Shown here piece by piece: positions 43,610 to 58,300 of a stretch of DNA of 64,000 bases (position 1 is its first letter; every line of letters starts with the position of its first letter). A model generated the notes under the pieces. It was given only the letters and a program-made list of their open reading frames with translations, was not told the DNA's origin and did not search any database. Location of the stretch: the NCBI GenBank assembly GCA_918807975.1, contig OU964925.1, forward strand, positions 26,447,608 to 26,511,607, given 5' to 3'. The DNA comes from Aplidium turbinatum. Taxonomy: Eukaryota; Chordata; Ascidiacea; Aplousobranchia; Polyclinidae. The position numbers were made by a program, and so were the translations under genes.

Positions 43610-45878
43610 CAGCCCTGACAGAAAAGACGAACGCTTGTAATTTACCCCGTTGGATTAACTACCCTTGTTACGATGGAACTTTTTACATAATATTCTTTAC
43701 TTACATATTTTGGTGTAGAAATATTAGGACATTCTACTTGTTTTACTCAGAAAATTGCTTCTCACTTGGTAATTTTAACATCTTGTAAAATTTGTTAAGA
43801 AATAGATGTGACCTTTAAAGCTCAGCAACCCAGTATTGTTTCGAATTCTGGTACAATAGACCCTTATTTTCTAAAGTGTTAGCACTGCCAAGTGCACATG
43901 TCGTCTGTACCTTAGCTTTTCAGTTGTAATTTTATTGTTTTTCGTGACTAGTTTCTGTTTCACAATTTAATCTTTCGAAAACTCGCGATCATTCATATTC
44001 CATGTCCAAGCCTGATGATTACAATGTCCTCATATTGCTCTTTCTCTGTCGAAAATCTATGGGTCACCCAAGGCTACCGGGAGTCTAAAACAATTGCCCA
44101 TTTGGATGCGCCTGATTAGATAGCGTGCATTAGATTTAGGCTACGTTTGAGCATTTAGACATTCAAGTGAAGTAGGATATCCTTTGGGACGAGTGATCTC
44201 AGAACCGGTAGCCTTCCTTGCTTCTGCAAGTGGAATGGAATTATTTTGTAGAAAGAAATATATAAAAGCTGCAGGTTTTTCACGTAAATTATCCTACTAA
44301 AATAATTTTTGAGACAAAATTAACACGGAAAACTCCTGAGGTTTGTAGAACTTTGGTTTGGTCCAAATCTTTTTTTGCTTTTGAAACAATGGGCTGCTTT
44401 TTTGTTTAATCTACATTGCACCGCTCTAACTCGAAAATGTTTTGTGTCGCAAGAAATATTACTGTTCTGTTTCTTCAGCAGAATTTCTGTAGTTTTTACA
44501 AAATTGAATAACTACCGTGTTGATGTTACTGCTACAAGTAGGAATGTTACTCAATTAGTAACGGAGACGTTGCGTATGATAATTACTAATTCAAGATTCT
44601 CGGAATACTTATTTACAGTTGTTTCAATTGTCCGAATGAGATCAGCGTGTTTTGGTTATGAGAAATCGTCCATGTGTTTCGATTTTTCGCATTTTATTTG
44701 GAAAATATTCCGTATGCGAAGCAAGAAATATATCACGCATCAAGATCAGATTATTGTGGTTGTAGAAAACGATTTTCACATGAGATTGGGGTGACGATGC
44801 ACCGGCGAGGTGGGTCCACCAGCTTAGGTCGTGGCACCCACTTGTAGCGAGTGATCGAACGGATAGATGCAGAGAGTAGATCGAAAACTCCATAGGACCC
44901 GCCCGCAAACTTAAGAATGGCGGACCAGGAAGACAGGTTGGACTTTTCCGCAAGGCAAAAAACTTAGGCGGCCGGTAGTGGAATGGTTGGAATCGGCAGT
45001 AATTTGACCTGCGTGCCGCGAACATGACTTTTGCATCGGGTCTGCCAGAAGGCAGGCTCGAGACTCAGGGTCTCCCACTAGGAGAAAAAGCTGTTTTAGG
45101 TTACTTGATAGCCAGGTCAACCCATTTTGATTAGGCTATACATTCACGAGCGGTGTTGGCTACGGCATTATAAGAAAAATTACAGTACTTTTTCCCTTGA
45201 TTCTGGATAGTTTGCCTGCAGCATAATTTTAATGGCAAATTAAACATTAGTAAACGAGTAGTTCAAAACTTAGGTCGGCGTGCGATAGGAATTGTTAGGA
45301 TACCACCCTTGCAAAGCTACCTAATGTTTGCTTGGAATCGAGCAATGTCCAATCTGGCTAATTCTTTTTCTTGCTGACACTGACATCAAATCGATAAAAA
45401 ATTAACTAAGCTGTGAGTAAATGTTTGTTTTTCGTAGTGGTCAAAATCGTTTAATTAAAAATGAATGCACGGCAGGTATGGAACACATTGCGTTGCTATT
45501 TTCAAAACAAACAAATTTGTTTGTCATTTGCAAATTATTGTAATCATGAACAGCGTAAATAAAAGCAATATTTTTGGGAAAGTTGTAGCACATGCCCTGG
45601 TGACAGTTGTGATCAACAGAGATGAAATTCCATTTAGGCTTGCTCGTAATTTCCTTCTGTCTTCATTGGATATCAGGTGGATAGGCTGCATAATAAGAAC
45701 CTAGGCCTAACAATTACAGATTAGTGAGTAACAAGAACAAAAGTGTTGGTATAATGGTAACTTATCTGATTTGCTTTATCAGATGTAGACCAAGTTGTTT
45801 CATAGGGCACTGTACTTGCAATGTAGCCTAATAGCCTACTCAATTAAATGTTTCGTTCTGGACTGGTAGCCTTCAGCT
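43610..45878. other. Intergenic, no gene recognised
   Basis: About 2.3 kb. An open frame at 44375-44794 has biased composition and no domain or splice context. 44800-45080 is GC-richer (caccggcgaggtgggtccac, ctcagggtctcccactagg) and could be an old repeat. I see no exon of the flanking genes, though the missing 5' end of the MAM/EGF gene could lie here. Confidence 0.35.
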
Positions 45879-47064
45879 CAGGGCCGTAGCCAGACCGCAG
45901 AGCAAGGGGGGGGGGGCAACTTTTTGTTAGAGGGGGCCGAAAAAATTTAAATGATTTTGGCATTTTAACCTCTTAAATACAGGTATCCACAAAAATTGCA
46001 ATATATCAGATTAGTGTTAAGACCAACACTGGTCTCTTATTTTATCCTCTAGTTAATCACGGCAACCATATCACAATGACCAACATAACACAGCAATTGT
46101 TAACTTGTTGTATAAATAGCGGTACTTGTTATGAGCAAAAACTTTAACTGGCTCGAAGAAGCTAGTGCCGAGGATTTTGATATATATGCTTACATTCCGC
46201 CTATACATCCGTGAGCTAGTCTATTGTAATTGCAGTCGCGGATGTTTGGATGCAAACCGTCTCACAAACAAGTCTAAATCGATAGATTTCGATACAGAAT
46301 GTTCAAAGGCCATAAGCACCAAGTTTGCCTGTCTTGGTTGTAACATGCCCCGTCTAGTGGGAGCGTCAACCCTTGTTAACATTGAGAATCCACACTCACA
46401 AACAGCAGTGCTAGATCCAAATGTAGCAATATCTGCTGCAAGGTTGAACACTTCACAGATCAGAAAACTAGAAACAAAATTTATTTATACTGGTTGGATT
46501 GAAGAGAAAAAATAATCGCTGCTTAAAAGATTACGGTTTATATTTTGCATGCGTTGTCTTCTAAAACCACTTGCTTTACCACTGCACATTTTGCGATTTA
46601 TCACTGTACAAATTGGTTAGCACTGACCCTTAGAATTAGGTATGGTACCGAGAATAGCGACAGCTGATATCAAATAGCCTAATTTGTAGGCTACCGGTTT
46701 GTAGGCCTGCTGGAAAACCATTCCCTCTTTGTTAGGTTATCATTCTTTCCCAAAACATTTTCATTTTACACAGTTTCTGACAATTTTTCTACCAACCTAA
46801 CACGTGTTAGCCTTGGTTGAATTGAACATGTTGAGGTTGCCAAACGAGGGGGGAGGGGGTGAAATTGTTTAATCATCTTAGCTGTTAACTAAACAAAACA
46901 ATTGTAGTTAATTGGGCCTAGGTTGGAGCTCTATAACCGGAAAGATGGGCAAAATCATTATAATTGTAACTGTTGCTCGATAATGTTGGGATTTTGCCAG
47001 GGGGGCGAAATTTTTTCAGGAGGGGGGCAAAGCTTCCCCTGGCCCCCGGCTGGCTACGGGCCTG
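45879..47064. mobile_element. hAT element, CAGGGCCGTAGCCAG ends
   Basis: CAGGGCCGTAGCCAGACCGC and (reverse) CAGGCCCGTAGCCAGCCGGG ends are flanked by a perfect 8-bp TSD, cttcagct (45871-45878, 47065-47072). g-runs follow both ends. It holds one minus-strand transposase piece and is otherwise deleted. Confidence 0.9.
46221..46451 (-). pseudogene. hAT transposase C-terminal segment
   Basis: An open frame reads FGSSTAVCECGFSMLTRVDA, RQANLVLMAFEHSVSKSIDL and DLFVRRFASKHPRLQL. The 'S.AVCE.GFS.L.R.......R..M......NLVLM' pattern is that of hAT dimerisation domains related to ZNF862/KIAA1586-like transposases. The catalytic part is missing. This is the only coding trace left in the 1.2-kb element. 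Confidence 0.75.
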
Positions 47065-47564
47065 CTTCAGCTCTGACGAAAATAGCAATAAGCTTAGGCT
47101 ACTGACATCTTATAAGTCATCGCGGTACGGCCACTCAATGTGATGCATGCCTTCACTGGATTGGTGATCGATCAAACCGGTCTAGTGAATAAATTTATCA
47201 CATTAGGAGGTTACTTGGAAAGAATGTGAATTATTGCACTTTCTCAAGTCCATCATTTCCGTTTTACGCTTCTTCTTAGTCTCCACAACAGTGTAGCCCA
47301 CTTTGATAACACATCCAAATGTTATCAATGTGTCCTTTTAAACTATGCACAGTAGCCTACCTAAAGCGTGCTCAGAAGTAGAGTAGATAGCAGTAGGCCT
47401 AGGCTATAGTAGATATTTCGTATAGTGTAGCTGCTTTTTTCCGTTCCTTATTTTTCTTCTACTTCTGCTTCCCCTGTTGCTAGCTTACCCCATTCAGAGT
47501 CGCCATATGAAATGTAGGAAAGTCCTAAAATCCTTTATAGTCTAGCTCAAATAATTACTTTTAG

Positions 47565-49377
47565 GTGAAAACGTTCCATTCCAATGCAACTTTGAAACTG
47601 ATGGTTGTGGATTCACTTTCGATCCATCTGGCGAGCTGAGTTGGGAATTAGTGTCTGGCTCCACTCCAACAGATCACACAGGGCCAGATGCAGACCACAC
47701 AACTGGAACTGGTGAATAACTGAATATAGGCTACTGTGAGCGTAGAAATAGAAAAGTGCGTAAACTGAGTGCTCTCTCAAAGTATAGTGACTCTGCGGAT
47801 CAAAATGACTGCTTTTTTTTCGTTGATGAAATCGAATATTGACAATGTTCAGTTCAGTTTTGTTTTTATTTGGTTAGATTACAAGGGACAAAAATTTCAA
47901 ATTTGCAATTTTTTCAGTTATATTTTGGAAATAGCCTACTCTGTCTATAATTGTTTAGCACCTTTTGCATGGCATTGTTGTTGATTTGATCAAGTTATCT
48001 GGTAAAAATTATTTCGAAAGAAAAAATTCGAAAAATAACCTATCGTAAATGCATATGAAATTAAAAACGCATATACTAACTAAAGCCTAAAGGGGACGGC
48101 TTCTATAACAGAGGAGCCAGGAAAATTGCTTCATTTGCCTTTACCTAAATCCAACTCAGAGTAATAGTATTCATTTTTACTGTAATTCAAAATCTGCCGG
48201 CGTATTTCGACGTAAACAGGACCAAATTTTCTAACGTGGTACCTACTCGGATAAGCTTCCTCCTTAAATGGAAACTGAAGCTCGGTGAAGGCAAAAATGT
48301 GACCGTCAATCTCATCAATTGGAAAGTTATATTGTAGCCTACCTGTGCTGACAGTCATCGCTAACAACAGATCGATAGTGTTTTAATTTAAAGTTTAGCT
48401 AATGTCGCTAACGGTTTGTGATATTTTGTGTACTCTTCTAGGAAGATACATGTACATGGAATCAAGCAGAGCAAAGAATGGGGATTCGGCAAGAGCAATA
48501 AGTCCACAGATTGATGTGGCAATGCAAACCTGCACCACAATTTCATTTTATTATTATATGTATGGCGATGATATTGGGTCTCTCAACGTTTATATTGTCT
48601 TGGGATCTCCTCAAAGTCAATATCAAAATCCGGTATGGGGAGTAACGGGAGATCAAGGGAAAGGCTGGATGCGGGCTGAGATTAACGTGACTCTTCCCGA
48701 AAACTTTAAGGTATATGTCTAGTCTAAGGTGTAGCACTTTGTTAGATACAGTAGTTTATTTTACACACACTTGGTGCAATAGGCTAAGATGATTACAGTT
48801 GGTTAAGCTATAGGCCTAACCTTAATTCCCGATAAAAGTTTTTTGTTGCAGAGGTGTATTTTCGTATAGAAAGAGAAGGAGCGTATGCAAACAGGCATGA
48901 GTTTGTTTCCCTGGAAATTAAATTTACTGTACAGTAATAACATTCTCGTTCCTTTGCTTATGCAGTATTTTGTGTTAGCTAAAAATAACCAAATTACATC
49001 ATAAAATGTTGTAGCCGTACGAGTTCCTTTGGCTGTGCACTCTTCCTCGGCTTTCAGAAAAATATCAATTGAAACACTGACTCAAGACCAGATAAGTTAT
49101 TGACGAGCAATATGTGTCAATGCAGAATGTTAGAAACGCATTTGTTGCAAATTAAACATAAAGCAACACCATTGTAATTGTTTAATTGCGTTATTCATAT
49201 TAGGTTTGATCACCCTGTATCATCAATGAGCTGATCTAACTTGCCCACGTTACATGTTTCTAAAGCCAATACAATTATGTGTTTAGTTAGTTTTCGATGG
49301 CATTGCAAAGTTAGGCATCTTGGATAATACTGGAGACATTGCAATCGATGATATTATGATAGAGATTGGGAATTGCG
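47565..49377 (+). CDS. MAM domain 1 (three exons)
   Basis: Exons 47565-47711 (phase 1 in, 1 out), 48442-48710 (out 0) and 49287-49377 (out 1). Residues run from [12 protein letters not shown] through [60 protein letters not shown] and [12 protein letters not shown] to [10 protein letters not shown] and [15 protein letters not shown]. The four cysteines at the usual MAM positions are present (CNFE, DGCGF, QTCTT, GNC). The middle exon spans what is two exons in MAM 2. Confidence 0.93.
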
Positions 49378-52300
49378 GTAAGTAGCCGATTAATAAAACT
49401 ATTTGCACTTTATTCTACTGCACATCAGGCAGCATAGGTTGCATGAAAAGAAGGTTACGCAGCTAGAAAATAAATGTAAATTAGGCTAATAAGTTCCCAA
49501 AGTAGCCTATATCTTTATAAAATTTCTTTTTGGTTTCTTTTTCCTAACCAGTAAGAAATCATAGACTGAAGGTAAAAAATAAACTTACATAACTAGTTTG
49601 TTAACTAGTTAGATTCTATTTGAATAAGAACCTTCTGATGATCCGTTTAGATAAAACAGGTTGTCAAGGATTTAGATAGTAGGCCTAATAACTATATTTG
49701 ATTTAATTTACATAACTATACACCAGCTTCATACTTTTAAAAGAAGGTAAAAAAGTAAAACGAAATAAAAACACGTCGGATCGACAAATAATTTTTTAAT
49801 CAGAATGGGCGTAAAGTTAGAGACAAAATTTTAGGCCGTGGTTACTACAAATGCTATGATTTGGAGTAGGCCTAACCACGGCCTAAAATTTTACAAATGC
49901 TACGAATACAAATGCTACAAATGCTTACACGGTACAAATGCTATGATTTGGAGTAACCTCTAGCAACTTCTAAGAAGTCTTCAATTCGGAGATTTAGAGA
50001 GCTAAGTCCTTTATTCCCCGATAACACGTTTAAGTGAATAACTGACAAGTGATAAAATGTCGGTAATTTCTTTTCACATAGTTGAATGTAATGTACTCTA
50101 TTTCAAGTTCATTGTTTTAACTGTTCATGGTTCAACGCGGACTGAAGGGAAATAATAAAGTTATTGTTTTATTTATTGTCGCTCTACAGCAGCTAAGATC
50201 TTTTAGCGACAGAGCTCATTTTTAATTTTATATCTGGTTGAACATGTCATCACATTATTATCCGACTTATTCTCATTGCGTTATGCAAAAAAGAACGCAA
50301 TAATCGGTACCGTTTTTAAAGTCTTCGGTTTCACCCGACCTGGAATCGATCTCAGATCTACCAGCACCAGAGCAGAAAGAAAAACCACTCGGTCACTGGG
50401 CTGGTACCAAATAAACTTTATCCTGAAAAAACCGCAGCTTTTCAAATTGAGAAAAGCCTAGCAAAACGCTGATTGATCAGCCGAAATTTATATTTAGGAA
50501 TACAATCCAATCCCAAGCTGGCATCAGAAACACGAGGTGTTTTACAAGTTTCACGCTGAAAGATATACGTAAAAAATACTAGAAAATTATGTAACACAAG
50601 ATCACAACACTGTGATGAAACTTTCAACAAACAATACAATTCATCACTGTGTGGTAAAGTCTCAAAGCACATATATAAATTCTAAATTTTCCGCCTTTCA
50701 TTAAAACGTTTTAACCAAAAACAACTTTGAACTGAATTACAAAAAAATCGAAAACTATAATCTTTCACTTCACATGGGAAGTTGATAATTGAAAATCTAC
50801 AAATTAAAGTCTATGTTTTTGTGAAGACTGCAGTATTGTAATGAAAATAGTTTTATGACAAGATCTTTTGTTCCAAATGCAGAACCATTAGTGTGCGATT
50901 CCACGATTTCTTGGTGCCAGAACGGAGGAACTTGTATTGATGTCACAGACGACACGTCATCGGACGATTATTACGTATGCAAGTGTCTCCCTGGCTGGGA
51001 AGGTGTGCATTGCGAAAGTGATGTGGACGAATGTGCAACGAACCCATGCAAAAATGGTGGAACTTGCACGCATGCTGTCAACAGTTACCAGTGCTTTTGC
51101 GATTTGGGCTTTCATGGAAATGATTGCGAATACAGTAAGAAATTGTGTGGTTTATTAATCAGAGATATGCTTATTCACTCTGATAGTTAGAAAGTCTATT
51201 ACTTTTTGGTTATTGCGTTTCCGATGCCCACGGTACATTCCTCATTTACTTTTGGATTCGTTGTTTAAAGTTCAAACTTTACGAGACAATTAATTGCCAT
51301 AGCCTACAACTCATTTTACCGTTTTAATTGTAGTATATTTCTTAAGAATTGCTAAGTTTCTAGCTTACTGAAAAAAAGACAGTAAAGAGAAATAAGCTTT
51401 ATGCATAATGTAGGCTGCGTAGATTAGCTAATAGTAATAAATATGGGTTTACATTAAATGTTAAGGCTCAACATTAGGCCTGCTTGGTTTATTTTTATTA
51501 AGCTGTCCGCCCGAGTGGTTACGTTTCTGGGTCAATATCACGCGGCGCTGGTTCGACTCTCGGGGTGTGCGCTTGAGCAACGCATTTCAGGACTGCTCTC
51601 CATTCAACGGCACCTAATGAATGGAATAATTTCCCGGCAATAACACTTAAATAATCGGAAAACTTCACTCTGTCAATCTCGGCAACTGGTCCTGCGTCAA
51701 GAGCCTCTACAAGTATGCGAAACTACCAGGAATAACCTATCAAGGCTTTGTCAGTCCAAGGATAAAGATTATGTTGACGAATAAGGAATAATTCTTAATA
51801 TGTTGACGAATAAGGAATAATTCTTAATTTCACAAGTTTAACTGCGTTTATGCATATTCTTTAGTCGACCAATGCATTAGCCCTGAACTTCACCGATGCG
51901 AGAACGGAGCCACTTGCATTCCAACGGGAGTTACATATAACTGCACGTGCATGCCCGGCTTCTCGGGAAGCTATTGTGACACCAACGTTGATGACTGTGC
52001 TCCCTTGCCATGTGTTCATGGAACATGCAATGATCTTGTGAATAGTTACACATGCTCATGTGAAACAGGTTGTGCATTCATTAGTTACGATCTCTACCAA
52101 GATAGCAAATTAGTCATTTTTGGCATTGCTTCAACGTCTGCAAAAAAAAAAAACTGATTTGCAATCTGGGTAACAAAATTTGAAAATGTGACTGCTCATG
52201 GTCTGCTACCTTTGCTCTTCTTTATGGATTTATGTTTACTTCGCATTTAGGCTTCTTAATCCGGTGCAAATCTTTACTAGACCAATTCCAGATCTACATA

Positions 52301-55300
52301 GAAACAGCTTTCTTAGTTAAAAACACGCCGTAATCTACCGTAACAAGGGGTTGTTTAGTAACAACTTTAGGTTGTTTAGTACGGTACTAAACAACTTTGG
52401 GTTGTTTAGTACCGTAACAAGGGGTTATTTAGTTTCACGGGGTCTGAAAGTGCATTTATTTTCAGGGAAAATACAATAATTTAAGCACTAAAAACCAGTC
52501 TTCAAAATTTTGAGATAATTTTTTTGTAGACTTGATAATAGCCTACTTGATAAATGGGATCCTTGATGTGGAAACCACTGGTTCAGAGAATAACCAAGAA
52601 ACTCTGTATCAACATAAAACAAACGGAATTAAGTGATGGTGGAGATGTTGGAAAGGCAGTTTTTCATTTTGGAAACCAAATTCTTCACAAATATATGTTT
52701 TGTTTGCTTTGAACAGTATCAGTCGATAGAACAATAAAGTAATTATGATGAGACACGACAGATCACTTAGTGAAGGTGTCAATGCTGGTTTTGTTGAAGC
52801 TCAGCCATCAAAACGAGATTGTTAAATGGAATTCATATGATAGATTTATAATACTCGCTATTGTGTTTGCTTTGTGCTAAATTGGTAGGCTTTTATATGT
52901 TATGATGAGTATGTTATGATGAGTAATATTTTAAGCTATGCTTGTTTGGGTCATTCCGGACAACAGTGGGCCTTGGTCAAAGGTAAAAAAAAAAACTTTA
53001 AAACTCTGTTATTAAGGATGGACTGGATACAACTGCGAATTACTTGCTGGGGAATGCAATTTTGACTTGGGGGCCAAAGTATGCAACTACAGCACAACAC
53101 CAATTGTTGACTATGAGTGGGAAGAAAATACAGGGTCTACACCAAGCTTTGGAACAGGCCCAGATAGAGATCATACAACAGGAGACGGTGAATAGCTAAA
53201 TATTTAAAATCATAATTCTGTCTATGTTGGTTTCAGTTGAACCAGGGATTCAGAGTTGAACACTGGCAAATGTAAAATTAATCATTCACTAAATTGCTAA
53301 AACATAATTGGTTTGTTGTGCAATGGCAGCAGGGCTGCTTTTTTAAGTTTTTTTTTTTTTTTTTTTTAATTCTGATTTCTTCATGAGAAAACAGACAGTT
53401 GCATTAGCCTACTATGCGATTTTGAGTATTGTAGTATCTCGTGCTATCAATTTACATCTAGTAACCTTTGTTTTCTTTTCTTGACTTTTTGATCATGGAC
53501 AAACTACAGTATTGGGCAGCCTATTCCAAACAATGTCACCCTTTTCTACTTGGATCTTTTTCGGAACCCTCCAGATTTAAACCGCTCTCATTTAGTTTCC
53601 ATGCTTTTACTACAAATTTTTAACATCAATGCTCTGATTTAGAGATCTTCTGCCATGTGGCGTATATTGCAGGGATCTCCAAACATACGATTTGCCCTGA
53701 CTTTAACTTTTGGTCCAATTTTGTCCGGTTCAGATCAATCTGTCTCTGTCGCAACACACCATAGTTTTTCTTTTCATTGTTGATGGCATTATTTTGTTAG
53801 GAGTGTATATGTTTGCGGATTCAACGTCTCGAGAACAAGGAGAAAGAGCTCTTCTCTACTCTCCGATGTTAAGCCCTCAAACCGTTGATGTTTGTACGGA
53901 AATCAAATTTTGGTGAGTTATAAACATTTTGACAGTTTAATGAAAAACTAACAATCGGAACATCAAATTGGATCGAAAGTACGTACGGGTAGGGAAATTT
54001 TCTGGACTGACTTTTTGTTCTGTATATAGTCAAAACTTTAACTTTAAAAAACGATTGATAAAACAATTCTCGAAAAATTTTTTTACTTTCAACCGAGTAA
54101 AACATTTTGAAAAGATTTTCGTTTCATTTTACTTTGGTCGCTGGCGTAGCCCAACAGAGATCCTGCCAAGTTCTTTGATGAAACATTTGTTTTGCACCGC
54201 AACATGGAGCCTACTTTCTGCCGCACAATCAAAGTAACGGTTCAAACACTTTTTTCTTCGTGTTGACAAGAGTCTAATTTACGATATATTATTCCTGCAG
54301 CGGGTATTTGCCATTAGCTTCCTTCTTTTAAAAGGCATAGAAGATCACAACGACACAATATAGGAAATCTGCAAAGTTATATTTTAATCAGAAATCAGTA
54401 GCTAAACCATTGAACAAAGATGACCATCTGTTGGATTTGTTAAAACCGCTTATAGTTCAATTTTTATAGGATCTTATGGTTGATTAAAAGAAGTGCATAG
54501 TAGGCTACATCATAGACTGAACTGTTAAATAGTGGTAAAATTTAATTGAAAAATTGTATTGAAATTTTACTGTCTATACTCTATATTGATATCATCCACC
54601 GGCCATGCTTTCAACAAATGACAAATGGCTTACAATTTTAAACGTAGCCTACCGTATTCTCATACATTTTGCCACAAGATTGGAACAATTGGTGCAGATC
54701 AACGTCAAAAAATATATTATTTATATGTTTAAATCAAATATAGCTATTACTCTCTACTAAACCCTTGACAGCCTGTTTCACCTAAAAAGAGGATCATCAG
54801 AAGGTCCTTATTCAAATAGAATAGAGACAACAGCCGCATACTCTTGAGCGGTGTCGAACCAGTGCCCTTTCTAGTACCGTGCCAAGGCTTGTTGGTTTTT
54901 CTGGTCATTGGAGTTTTTTGGTCTTCAAGTCAAAGACGTTTCCAGAATCCCACAAACACAAAATCTTCTAGCAGCAAGTTTTGTACTAAGCTATTGCGTA
55001 AATAAAGGTTATTGTAGAACAATGACACTCGCAAGAATTACACAAATAAAATAGCACACTTGTTAGAACATATAATGTAGCTTGCCGTGGGGGTATGCCT
55101 ATTGATTGTGACAAATGCTAAAAAACGATTGTCAGGTATTATATGAGCGGGAATACTGTTGGCACACTTAACGTATATGCCTCCGGTACTGGGAATAATG
55201 AACTGGAAACTAATCCTATATGGACAATATCTGGAGAACAACAAGACCAGTGGCTGCCTGCAACGTTTCAATTAAGCTCCAGTGTTCCTTATTCGGTAAG

Positions 55301-58300
55301 TTTTAAACAACATTTTTTCTCATAGACCTAGACTAGAATACAATTTTGGTAAAGAGGTCACTTTCTTCAACCACAGACATATGCAACCAAGAAACCACAC
55401 GGCATTTAACATAATCCATTAAAATTGAACATAAGCTATAAGCTACAAACGTTTTCGGCCATACACACGTTAGCCCTTATCAAGTAACCAAAAAAATAAC
55501 TGCTTATCATATCTACAATGAAAATGAATAACTGATCTAAACACTGAATTGAAAAGCGAAATGCAAAAAGAAACGGCAAAGCATAGGAGAAAAGCACAAC
55601 CTAGACTAGAGTATTTTAATAAAATCGCTTTATTTTTCCTATTACTTCTGAAACAACATATCAGAGAAGTCCTCCATTATTGTTGCAATCAGTTTATTGT
55701 CTCGATTTACAGTTTTTACTAGTTTGTTGTTTAGGTGTCTGTTTCTTCGCAATTGTTTGATTGTTATGGACACGAATAAAATATCAGCCTTTTATGCCTT
55801 CAGATTATTTTCGAAAGTGTAGCAAAAGCTGCTATTACGTACAGAGGAGACATTGCAATTGATGATGTGACAATTAGCCCAGACGTGTGCCGTGAGTATA
55901 AAGTTATTTAACCAAAACAAAGCAGTAAAGTTAATCGTTTTTAATTGATTTGTAGCAAAAATTTCTGAAATAAGATTATACTGTATTGCATATTGGTGGA
56001 CGGCCGACAATAATGGTCGACGGTGGACAAAGCACGCTTAGCCCAATTCCTGCTTGACGAACTGCCGGTTAGAAAATGTTTTGAATACAGAGAGACATAC
56101 TACAAACTACACCACCTGTCAAACACATCATCTTTGCCTCTTGGATGAGGAAACCAGCAAAGAATGAATGTTTTCTTATAGTTTGTTCATCTAACTAAGA
56201 CCAGGAAACACATCAACACTGTGGAGCAATAGGTTTTAAAGGTTTTATTGACTGAAACAGCGACCATGACCAAAACCCATAGCATTAAATGAAGAAGAAG
56301 CTTTATAACAGACCTTTTGAGCAGATGTGAAAATTTCGTTACCTATAAAAAAAATACTAACATAGCAACAAATAATTAAGATAAGGTCTTACCATTGGTA
56401 AACAATATAAATTTCTCGGCCTTATAATAAGAAACCAAAAACTGGAGCATCTCTCTTTAACTGGTACAATTTTTGGGAAGCGGGCATCTGGCAGACAAAG
56501 ACAAACTCATCTGAAACAATTTAACGATAAGACAGAAACAATTATTCATGCAACATACAATAGGAATATTTGGTGTAATTATTTATTTGAGGCCGTCGAT
56601 GCCTGGTTCAGGCAAGGCAATTGAAAAAGAAGAATCCGCTTCTGCAAAAAAAAGAGAAGAAAGTAAGCTAGTCCAAAAGATAAAGTGATATTTAATCAGG
56701 TCGTGTTACACTCGTATGAAAATGTGCAATTAGGTGTTGCACTTTAATTACAGTATAATAAATTATTATTCCATAGCCTACATGACACGACACGATGGCA
56801 GTCGCGGATCCAGCAAGTAGCAGCGGCGATTTTAACAATACACAATGTTTGTACAGTAGATTTACAATAATTCGACCATGAAAATACAACCATGAATAAA
56901 GTTACTTTACTGTGTTTTTTAAGGGAGCGATCACCCCAATCCTTAGATCTGCCACTTCTCGGAAGTGAATAAAATTAAAAAAAACACAAAAAAACGTGAG
57001 TTATCAACCTTTCTCACTGGACTAAATTGTTTAAGCTCTCCACATTTTAAAAGCAAGCTTTTCGCTAAAAGCCATACTGCCAAAAAAAAGTTTACTTCTA
57101 AACACAAGAATTTAACCAGGAACAGTTCAAACAAACAAAGAGTACAAAAACGACCTTTTTATCAATTGTCGTAGTATCTTGGCAACTACACGTACGAAAA
57201 AGCGTTGGGACACTTTACAAGTAACGTAAAATTAGAGCAAATGTCTTTTGCAGCTTTTTTACACTGCTCTGGGAGGCCTTGTCAAAATGGGGGAACTTGT
57301 TTTGAAGACAACGCAGGGAGTTATACTTGCGCCTGCAGTGAGTTGTGGACTGGAACGACTTGTACCGAAGGTTGGTTGCTTTCCTTAGACGAAAGAAGTG
57401 TTTGTAATTATAAAAATGAAAGTGAATATTTGTATCATGCTAATAACTTTATAGAGTAAGCTACATGAATAATTTTATTGCCATTGTAATACAAGAAAGT
57501 TAGGAAAGAAGTTATCTCTAAATGTTTCATATGCAGAAAATGCTGTAAAGCTAACCAATCAAGTTTTTTTTTATTGATATTCAAGTAAAGCTTTGGTGAA
57601 GAGTTTGCTTTTTTGAACCATAAACAAGCAAAACAAAGTAACCTTAGCAGGTTTAACATTATGTACACACAAAAAATATATAACATATAACATAACATAT
57701 AACATAATAACTCAATCGTTTTCGACACGTACGTGTGTCCTCATCAGGAATTACATAAATCTGCGTCCTGCAGAGATAAAGAAACTAAAAGTTTTAAGTA
57801 GCCTACTGTAACATGAAGCTATTGAACAAATTCCGAAGCCCAAAACAAATCTTTTTATGTGTTACAGATTCCAACCTATGCTTGCAAAACCCATGTCAAA
57901 ACGAAGGTTCATGTTTTGACGAAGAGAAGGATTTCAGTTGTGTCTGCGACAGCTTGCACGTAGGAAAACACTGCGAGCATTGGACAGGAAGCTGTGACTT
58001 CGAAGATTTTGACAAAGGGGGATGTAGATACGACGATGACCACACAGGTGACTGACTTGATTATTCGTTTTTAAAAACGTGGGAAACGATTAACTTATTG
58101 CTTTAGACCTGCTTTGGGATCTGTAGAATAGCACAAAATGTAGCCTAACAATTAGCCTATCATAGGCCTACAGGCTAGTAGGCCTACGTTTGTTCAGTGT
58201 AAATTTAGGCTATAGAAAAATTTGAAGGCTTTTCCCGAAAAAGCTTGCTTTGAGAGTTACCTGTTTGCCATATCGTACTCACGATAGCTTGTAATGAAAC

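Noticed and set aside
44375-44794. 139-codon open frame in the intergenic region
   Set aside because: No domain, no homologous-looking motif and no splice partner. Composition matches the surrounding non-coding DNA.
44800-45080. GC-richer block as a possible structural RNA gene
   Set aside because: No tRNA, snRNA or rRNA landmark could be placed. The pol III box patterns are absent.
46165-46515. Plus-strand 116-codon frame
   Set aside because: It is the antisense shadow of the hAT dimerisation segment on the minus strand.
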